64,000 nt of DNA from Thuidium tamariscinum. Lineage: Eukaryota; Streptophyta; Bryopsida; Hypnales; Thuidiaceae. The notes under the pieces were generated by a model. The model was not told the DNA's origin and did not search any database. It worked only from the letters and a program-made list of their open reading frames with translations. The stretch's first letter is position 1; each line of letters opens with the position of its first letter. The stretch is taken from NCBI GenBank assembly GCA_947034885.2, contig OX344749.2, forward strand, positions 54,093,682 through 54,157,681. The letters are read 5' to 3'. The position numbers and the translations under genes were made by a program. Shown piece by piece: positions 56,842-64,000 of this stretch.

Positions 56842-58003
56842 GTTAGTCTTTGAAAATCCCTTTTTCTCATTTTTTCCCAATTTCTTTAACATAGACTTTA
56901 ACCCTTATTCACCAAATTAGAAAGTAACACGAATTTAGAATTATCCAAGCCCAACATCATTAAAAAAGATAGAATCAACAAAGAACCTAGATTTTGGAGT
57001 ATTAGACTTTTGATTAGAAGTAGAAGTAGAAAGTTAAAAGCCGAAAGCAATTTCAAAGAAAAATAATTGATAAGTAAATTTTGGTGAACTAGATAACGAT
57101 CAAAATTTACTTACGATAACTTTACCTGAGGAATAATTGGTGGGAATTGACTTTAACCAGCTAGAAAAAGTAAAAGGGTAAAACCAAAAGAAATCAACCA
57201 CTTAGATAAAAAAGGATTTTACAAGGTAAAATTTTGGTGAACCGGACAACGGTCAAAATTTACGATAAGAAATCACTTTTATTCTAAAGTTAAAAATTGA
57301 GGCTGTTTCTCAAAAGAGATAAAATTATTCTTTTGATTCAAAGTTACCTATTCCAGTGTTCAACCAAAATAGTCAAAATTTAATCAACTAATACAACAAT
57401 AAGTTTAAAAGATAACTGAGGAACAAATTAGGATTAGAATCCCATAAAAGACATTTTAGAATAGAAGAAACACACATCTACTTTAAATTCGATAAACCAA
57501 CGAAGAAGTTAGAATAGAATGGAATTTTAGCTAAAAACTTGCTCATTGTCCGAAAGTCAGAAAGGGATTGACCCAAATCAAATAAAGGTTAGACTCCAAT
57601 AGAGATTACAAAATAGAAAACAACTAAAATTTATCCGAAATTCAACAAAACTTTAGAAGTAAAGTCATTTCAACCTAGCAATTGCGAGTGATCTAATTAG
57701 AAGTAGAAAATTAGAAAGATTCATTGCTTGGAAGGCGTAATTGGATTACATGTAGGTTAGACACCCACTAGGAATCATTTACAAAACTAGTAGAACTTGG
57801 TTGTGTACACTTTATTCCAAGGGTGGAAATAAAGCGCCCACATTTGGCGGGCCCTCTTTGGGGAGAAGGTAAGGAGTAAGGGGTACATAAACTACAACCT
57901 TGCATCGATGGTATATGCTGAACTGATATTAGCTCGTAAGGTAAACTAGAGCACATTTCCAACCACAATACAATCTCCACTTTTGCTTGAAAAGAATCAA
58001 AAA
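56842..58003 (+). other. Probable long intron of element copy c
   Basis: AT-rich, no ORF, with the ATTGCTTGGAAGGC block at 57723-57736 also found in copies b (38379) and d (60677, inverted). A repeated AAATTTTGGTGAAC..GATAAC / GAACCGGACAACGG motif occurs near 57077 and 57231. Confidence 0.4.
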
Positions 58004-59479
58004 GATATTCCGGATTTGTACGATCCTAAGGTACAGTCAAGTGAGCCAAATGAGGCAATTAGCCTCGAAAAAGTATTAAAAAATACTACAATGCTTACAA
58101 CCGAGGACTCGGAAGTGACAAGTGATGTAGTATAGTTGCCTCCCACGCAAATCCAAACAAAAAAGAGCAATGGTTTATTAGAAGGTGTGCAAGAAGAAGG
58201 GGTTTTAATTCCTCTAACATGTTTGATAGCCACACCAAGTGGATCAACCATGGGTGTCTGAAGCATTGTTGTTAATAAGGAAAATATTGAAAAAGAAGGT
58301 GGGATGCAAAAAACATCACGGGAATCAATTGGTGAAGGAAAAGTTGCAAAGGCCAATGCTACAATTGATAGTCTTGTGGACGGTTTAGTACCACACAATT
58401 CAATCAATAGGTGTCCTTGCAAATGTGGACTTGCCAACAATGTTGGCCCCAATTGTAAGTCCAAAAGTAGATCTACAACTGTCATCAAAAAATGAAGAGT
58501 GTCACAATGATGGTGCAATGAATTTGATGAATGATGGCATGTAGATTGAGAGAAAGTATCCTCACTTATTAGCTCTGAGCACATCCCAATTGGAACTCTC
58601 AATAGAATGGCCAATGCCAAAGAATTAGAAGACTTGTTAGAGTGCTCTCTTCGGTAGAAAACATTTCAAGACCAACTCAGCAAATGTGAATCCGAGAATA
58701 AGACGAGAAACTCTATTGAAGTTCAAAAAGAAGTTGAATTTGGAAAAGGCCATGAGGTTGACGAGCTAAAGAAGAAATTGGACCAAGCAATCCTAAAAAA
58801 TGTCCGTGCTCAATCGAAGGTGAAGCAATTGAAACGTATAGTACACCTCGACAAATGCATGCCAAAGAAGAGTTTGAACTCCCGATGGTTGATATGGATA
58901 CAAAAATTTCAAGACAAATTGGACGTATTGTCTCAAGCAATGAAAGGACTCCTCAAATTGACAATGAAGTCCGAGAATGAATGCAATGCAGTAGAGAGTT
59001 CTTTTTGGTACTTGAAGCAAATGTTTGAGTTGCATCCAAGAAAATCCACCGACATTACATATTGAGGAGATGTCGATGCAATGTTTGAGTGCTTGAACCA
59101 CACAAAGAAAGAAGAAGATCTCTACATCAATTGGACCTTTAAACCCAAAGGAAGGATGGATCCTTTACAACACATTTTTAGCACACATCAAAAAAATGAG
59201 ACTCAAGGCAATTTAGTAAATGCTTGTGATCCTTCATCTGACTTATTAACAACTCACTGTAATCTTTGCCAAGATCCTTTTGGTCTTAATGGAGCCTTAA
59301 CCATGGGCCAATGCCACTACACTTTCCATGTCATATACATTGTCAGAGCATCACTCGTTTGTTTGGTTTGTGCCAAGTGCCATTTTCCTTTGAAATCAAG
59401 GTTCTACGAAATGTTTGGAATTTTGGACGGTATGCCCCCTGGACATGAATACAATCGATGGAACCTTTCACTTAATTAG
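58004..59479 (+). pseudogene. Coiled-coil plus degenerate RING-like transposon ORF
   Basis: A single frame over nearly 1.5 kb with several stops (TAG and TGA). Landmarks in order: IPDLYDPKVQSSEPNEAIS; a Cys cluster CPCKCGLANNVGPNC; a coiled coil (VDELKKKLDQAILKN, about 58759-58803, to LKQMFELH); then CNLCQDPFGLNGALTMGQCH .. CAKCHFPL, which has the outline of a RING finger, with the CxxC pairs kept but the second metal pair broken (Tyr where Cys/His is expected). It ends RFYEMFGILDGMPPGHEYNR. It lies downstream of the short exon and inside the LTR-like unit, so it may be the ORF1 of the retroelement. Not recognised as a named family. Confidence 0.4.
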
Positions 59480-59795
59480 GGGCCATACAAATTCCAAAAT
59501 TATATAGATTGGAGAAAATCTTTGATATAAAATTCATTTGAATGAAAGTATGCATTGTACGAGGATGCTTAGGTACTTGTGGATCCCTTCATATGGATGT
59601 GTCATGACTTGAGGTCGAGTTGTGAGCCCGCGGTATAAGAAATGACGAAGCTCGAGAATTGTTTTGTCGTAGCATGGGGGGCATTGGAGTATGCAACACA
59701 AAAAATTCTTTCGATTTCCTGAAAAAGAAGTGAAAAAAGGGCCAGATGAAAATTGGATGGAAGTAGAACATGTTCTAGAGATCAATGAGTAATAT

Positions 59796-60314
59796 ATGGT
59801 GTATAATCACACTTTGATGGGTAGAGCCTTCTTCTTGTCAAAATTAGAAGAAGCAGCACAAGTTCGTGTCTTTGTGGATGTAGATGGGAAATCAACCACA
59901 AAACATGAAGTTATAGACGTGGCCATGGCATTTGATAGGAGGATAGATGAGATCATAAGTCAATGGAGAGATTTCCTGTTTGGTAGAAAATGCGAGATAT
60001 GGTTCTTCATGAAAGACGATGAAGAAACGGTCAATGTCATGATGGATCGAGTGGATGCTGCTTTAGGAGCCTTGAAGGCCAATGAAGTCAATTTGTTTTT
60101 CAAACAAAAGAACAAGTGGAAGCTTGAAGACAATGATGACTACTCCGCAAATTCAAAATGCCAATTTCATATGATTGGTATAGGAGCTCAATCCGGAGAC
60201 CTCGTTGTTCAAGAAAGTTCTGGGCCTCCAATTCGTCGAGCAAGTGTGAGACTCATGGCTAAAGAAGGCTCACCTAGTGATTTGAGAGTGGGTAGCATTG
60301 AGGAAAAGAAATAG
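59796..60314 (+). CDS. Intact 172-aa ORF of unknown function within the LTR-like unit
   Basis: Starts MVYNHTLMGRAFFLSKLEEA and contains an even mixture of hydrophobic and charged residues (VRVFVDVDG, EVIDVAMAFDRRIDEIISQW, EIWFFMKDDEETVNVMMDRV), as in a folded alpha/beta protein, with a charged C-terminus ending EEKK. It is in a different frame from the RING-like pseudogene upstream. It is the longest uninterrupted motif-like frame in this half of the window. No catalytic motif is recognisable. The ATG is the first in the frame but the true start may be a splice acceptor. Confidence 0.35.
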   Translation: MVYNHTLMGRAFFLSKLEEAAQVRVFVDVDGKSTTKHEVIDVAMAFDRRIDEIISQWRDFLFGRKCEIWFFMKDDEETVNVMMDRVDAALGALKANEVNLFFKQKNKWKLEDNDDYSANSKCQFHMIGIGAQSGDLVVQESSGPPIRRASVRLMAKEGSPSDLRVGSIEEKK

Positions 60315-60893
60315 AGTCAAACCTTGTTTGAATTAGAGTTGAATTACATGCACTTTCGAAGTGTTGTTTGGGTTTCATAAAGATTGGACCATACTAGTGT
60401 ACTACTAGTTCAATGTACTTGTCATATGTTTTGATTTATTTTTAATATATTAATATATATGCTAAGCCGATATATGTTTTCATTCATTATGGTGTAATTT
60501 ATACTAATTTCTTAATTTATAAATGGACATGTCTCTATAGAACTATGGATGAAAAGATTGTCAAACTGGATTAGATGCGGGTTGTGAGTGCTCCTAACTC
60601 CACCCTCGAGCTAAGAGTTTTTCACATAGGTCCTGTGTCTAATTGAGTTTTCTTTCTAATTGGGTAGTAAAAGAAAGCCTTCCAAGCAATGAACTCTTTT
60701 AGTCACGTTTGTAAGTGGTTTTTAATCTAATTTGTGGTTATAATTTTATCTATTCTATTCGAAAAGTCAACCAAGCAATCCTACTCTACTCTATTCTATC
60801 AATTGATATTACCTAAATCTAATTCTAAGCATTTGGTAAAAAGAAGCTTAATAGTAAAATAATGAGAATGAAAATCAAATGTGAGCGGTTTAC
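60315..60893 (-). other. Truncated end of element copy d (inverted)
   Basis: From about 60560 rightwards the sequence matches the intron block of copies b and c in reverse (GCCTTCCAAGCAAT at 60677-60690). The breakpoint against the tail of copy c falls between about 60330 and 60560, in AT-rich DNA with no ORF. Confidence 0.4.
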
Positions 60894-60989
60894 CTCCTCT
60901 GCGTAAATCTCCATGGTCCCGTCGTCAAACATCATCATGTGTAAATATTCCCCTACGACCTCGCCATCGAAATCATCCCGGCTCTCCAT
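60894..60989 (-). other. Candidate short first exon (copy d), 32 codons
   Basis: Minus-strand ATG at 60989 to GAG at 60894, followed by GTAAAC. The acidic, Met-rich peptide contains MESRDDFDGEVVGEYLHM, related to the copy c exon. Confidence 0.45.
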
Positions 60990-61959
60990 CTAATCCATAA
61001 TAATTCTCACGTTGTTGGTCAATTAATTCTGTCCTGTTTTAAAAGAAACTAAATGTTATGTAGCGTTAATTTAATTGCGTAGGTCCTTTAATTCCTAAAT
61101 CCCCGGTAATTAGACAATACTGTAATTTAATTAGTCTCCCTAGTTTGGTTAGCAAATATTTTATTCTAAAGAAATAAATGAAAGTTAAAATTTAGTTGTT
61201 TTAGTTGTTTTCCCTTTGGTTCTAGATTAATATCCAAAATCCAAATTGATTTAATTATTTAAATCGGAAATTGTCTTCAAACCTTTTCAAATTTAATTAA
61301 TTTTTGGATTTGTGTTAATTCTAAAGAAATTGGTTGGCAATTTGTTTGTTTCCCTTTTGGCTTATTAGAATATTTTAATCAAAAAATCATCTTCAAATCT
61401 TTTCAAATCTAATTGATTTTTGAATTTGTGTTAATTCTAAAGAAATTGGTTGTCAATTTGTTTCTTTCTTTTTGGCTTATTAGACCTAATAAAACAAAAC
61501 TAACAAAATCCAAACCTTCTAAGAATCTATTTAATGACTAGCTACCAAAGAATGTGGAACATTCCTAAAGAACGAGAATATTAGTAATAGTGTTATTCCT
61601 AAAGAAATTAGTTTTTTATTCCCAAGGGTCAACCCCCAAGAATAAGAATCTAGTTCTATAGTATTATTCCAAAAGAAAATCAATTGTTTATTGTAATTTG
61701 CTTCACGTGATGGGTTTCGTCACCTTAATCTTCCTAACTACATCTTCTTCTCTCTCATTCTTGCTTAGTATGTTTTTGCAAGTTTTTTGTGGAGAGATGC
61801 GGCTATGGAGTTTAGGACGTGTAGAAGATGGTGAAGTATTTTGTGACTCCCAAATGTTGGATTTTAGTTTAAAAAACAAAGGTGTGGCGTCAACTGCCAA
61901 CCATAAGTGTGATTAAAATCCAAGTTTTTGGAGTTTCAAACGTACTGTGAGTCCCTGGA
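60990..61959 (-). other. Leader region of element copy d
   Basis: AT-rich, containing two similar blocks of about 110 bp (TTCTAAAGAAATTGGTTG at about 61319 and 61436) that form an imperfect tandem repeat. No supported gene; frames at 61698-61916 are not convincing. Confidence 0.4.
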
Positions 61960-62130
61960 GTGCTCCCTGTCCTCCCCAGTGACCCCCGACTCTCCCCAGC
62001 GACCTCCCGACTCTCCCTAGCGACCTCCCGACTCTCCCCAGCTCCCCCCGGCTCCCGTATCCGGCTGGCCCCCCATACCCGGTTAGTCCCCGTCCCCGGC
62101 TGGTCCCGTACCCGGTTGGCCTCCCAACGG
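61960..62130 (-). repeat. GC-rich minisatellites in the leader of copy d
   Basis: Two adjoining arrays: a 21-bp unit (CGACCTCCCGACTCTCCC..) about three times at 61981-62041, and a 17-bp unit (variants CCGTATCCGGCTGGCCC, CCATACCCGGTTAGTCC, CCGTCCCCGGCTGGTCC) about four times at 62056-62122. The minus strand is G-rich with runs of three or more G. Confidence 0.8.
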
Positions 62131-62289
62131 TGTGGCTGGTCCGCTCTGGAGTATGCTAGTCTGGGTTTTTAAACCAAATTCAAGTTGGAATCTTGGCTTA
62201 TTTGGACATGCAATTCAATTGGACATTCCTTATAACTTTAGTAAGAATTTTGGAAGTTTCAATTTGGTAATAATCTAACGATGGACCCA

Positions 62290-64000
62290 GTGAGATTTTT
62301 GGAGAAGTTCCTTTCCCAGGCCAGTATGACTTTAAAGATAAGGTTCCTCCAAATGTTGTGGGTTCAAAGCTCCGCCGTATCTTAAAGATTGTCGTATTTT
62401 GAGAATTCTATTTGCAAAAGGAGGTACACATGACAATGTTTAACCGGACTTTCACACTTTAAATTCCCAAATTTCTTAATATTCCCAAATTTTGTTGCCA
62501 AAGGAGGTACACATGACAATGTTTAACCGAACTTTGGTACTCCACTTAGGAATGTCCAGTATCTAGTGTCTCAACGAATCAGTGTTCAAAAGTTGTATGA
62601 TCCAACGTACAATAGTGAAAACAAGTTGAAGGGGCCCCAAGCCTTCAAGGGTTTAATAATCAAACTAGAAATCAAAAACCTTGGCCAAGATCTTTGGTCC
62701 AAGGGGTGCTCCGACCAAGTCGGTAGCACAAGAGTGAAGAAACAAAGTGTCGGTGCACGAAAGAAAAGGGGTACTGGCAACCTCGAGGGGGGCCCTTATA
62801 TACCCGTGGCCGGGCCCCTCTCGGTAATTGCCAGTGAAAACACTTTGTTACTTCCTACCCTAAACTACCCTAATGTAATTCCAAAATATTAGTTGTTTAA
62901 TGGTGGAAATTTCTAAAAACATCCCCATTTGGCAAAAGAAATCTTGGCCAAATCAAATCCAAGATCTTAACCCAAATTATTTTGGAATTAACCCTAATTT
63001 ACGTGGATATTTTGCAAATTAACCAAAAGTTATTTCGAAAATTGTCTTTCTTTAGCCCAAAGATGGCTTTTTACGCAAGAAAGAGATCTTGACCAAATCC
63101 AATCTTTGATTTTCCAAGAGATATTTCCAAAATCACTTCTAATTAACCGCAATTAACGATTAAAAAGTCAAACTAAGAGCTGACCCTCTCTATCTTTTAG
63201 GGAACAACTCGAAACAGAAAACCGTCTGCGCCATTGTCTTCAGGAGACCCCAATTAGCCTAACAGACCCCTTACCCCTCACTCCTAGGCCATTTGCGCGC
63301 CCAAATTGGAATTACGGTAACTCCAATTAAAAGTCAAAAATCTAACTTCTAGGATTTATGCATTTTGATGAATCTGTCAAGCCGGGGTTGTTAGGAATGT
63401 CCGTGAGAGTAAGGAATGACTCCTTATTTGCGACAATCGGACATCATTCGCTCCTGATACGCCGGTCAACCTGCCGCCAACTTGTAACTTCTAATGAAAT
63501 TCGATGTCGATGCCGGTTTTGGTAGTTGGGAATGTCGGAATGTCTTCAAACTTGACCGGGCGCTTATTTAGCACACAAAAACCTATCCTAATTTTTAGTG
63601 AGATTTTACCGCATCATATGTAATTTCTATGAATTTACGAACATTTCTATGTGCGGTTGACTTCCCATGGAGTCAACGTGGAATTTCGGAAAAATCCGAA
63701 ATAAATTGGGTAACATCTAGGGCACTCCTAGATTCTTGGTGTAAGTCCCACGCAACCTTGCACCTTTCTAATTTTAGTAATTTTGGAATTACATTGCTCA
63801 ATTGGACAATTTAATTCCCGATGCCCGGGAATCTTGGACAATTGTTTGATTCTTGTTCGCTCCTGGCATGCTCCTACCCTTGGAACACCTCTCTATAGTC
63901 TTCAATCTCCAATCCTCCATCTTTTGCCTTGTGAAATTCGAACTCTCCAAATCCATTGTAGTGGTTTTACCTTTAAGTCCAATTTATTCCAAAATTGAAC
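62290..64000 (-). mobile_element. LTR-like copy d (best preserved copy, minus strand, cut by window end)
   Basis: The reverse complement aligns with copy a from 1431 onward to about 4850, minus the nested insertions. The family core lies at about 63645-63560, the TATA box (GGTATATAAGGGCCCCCC) near 62805-62788, and two CATGTGTACCTCC blocks with intact TTAA at 62440 and 62523. The small ORF at 62566-62892 (plus) is antisense and not called. The sequence continues past 64000. Confidence 0.65.

Noticed and set aside
1..64000. tRNA, rRNA, CRISPR array or bacterial operon
   Set aside because: No cloverleaf, rRNA core sequence, regularly spaced repeats or Shine-Dalgarno-linked gene strings were seen; introns and repeats indicate a plant nuclear genome.

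Overview
The window looks like nuclear DNA of a land plant. The sequence is AT-rich, the two recognisable host genes are split by GT-AG introns, both encode plant-type nuclear proteins, teloboxes lie in their 5' regions, and most of the rest is decayed transposons. The conserved proteins and the kinds of repeat suggest a non-seed plant (bryophyte or lycophyte), but the species cannot be named from this evidence. No rRNA gene, tRNA gene, CRISPR array or bacterial-type gene was seen.

Host genes. Both are on the minus strand. The first (CDS 11841-15518, 5 exons, 345 aa) is a Myb-H1 telomere-repeat-binding factor of the TRB/SMH family. The second (CDS 41427-43673, 7 exons, 290 aa) is a LYAR-type zinc-finger nucleolar protein. 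All exon junctions were read from the sequence, phases agree throughout, and domain order matches the families.

Mobile DNA by region. 1-6342: inverted-repeat arms of at least 980 bp, identical wherever compared, around a decayed LTR-like copy that holds two back-to-back TTAA-flanked elements. 15959-16380 and 40672-40920: two MITEs with a common core but different ends, one beside each host gene. 17980-21750 and 27230-30840: two copies of a TTCCG-rich element whose long reading frames resemble the 'putative plant transposon protein' type; every in-frame stop is TAG. 21765-24645: fossil hAT transposase. 18400-18727, 25107-26250, 26919-27134 and 31466-31597: CACTA-ended MITEs, most with 3-bp target duplications. 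34662-35408: another MITE. 44053-44893 and 45058-45989: two more TTAA-flanked elements. Around 35420, 54190 and 62290-64000 (minus): further copies of the LTR-like family, each followed by a short ATG exon with a splice donor. The copy at 54190 continues into a pseudogene with coiled-coil and degenerate RING-like parts (58004-59479) and an intact unknown 172-aa ORF (59796-60314).

Overall this is a gene-poor, nested-transposon landscape with two housekeeping-type nuclear genes. The most unusual signal is the TAG-only pattern of stops in the two transposon-protein frames. The TTAA-element cluster with local empty sites and the modular MITEs beside both genes come next.
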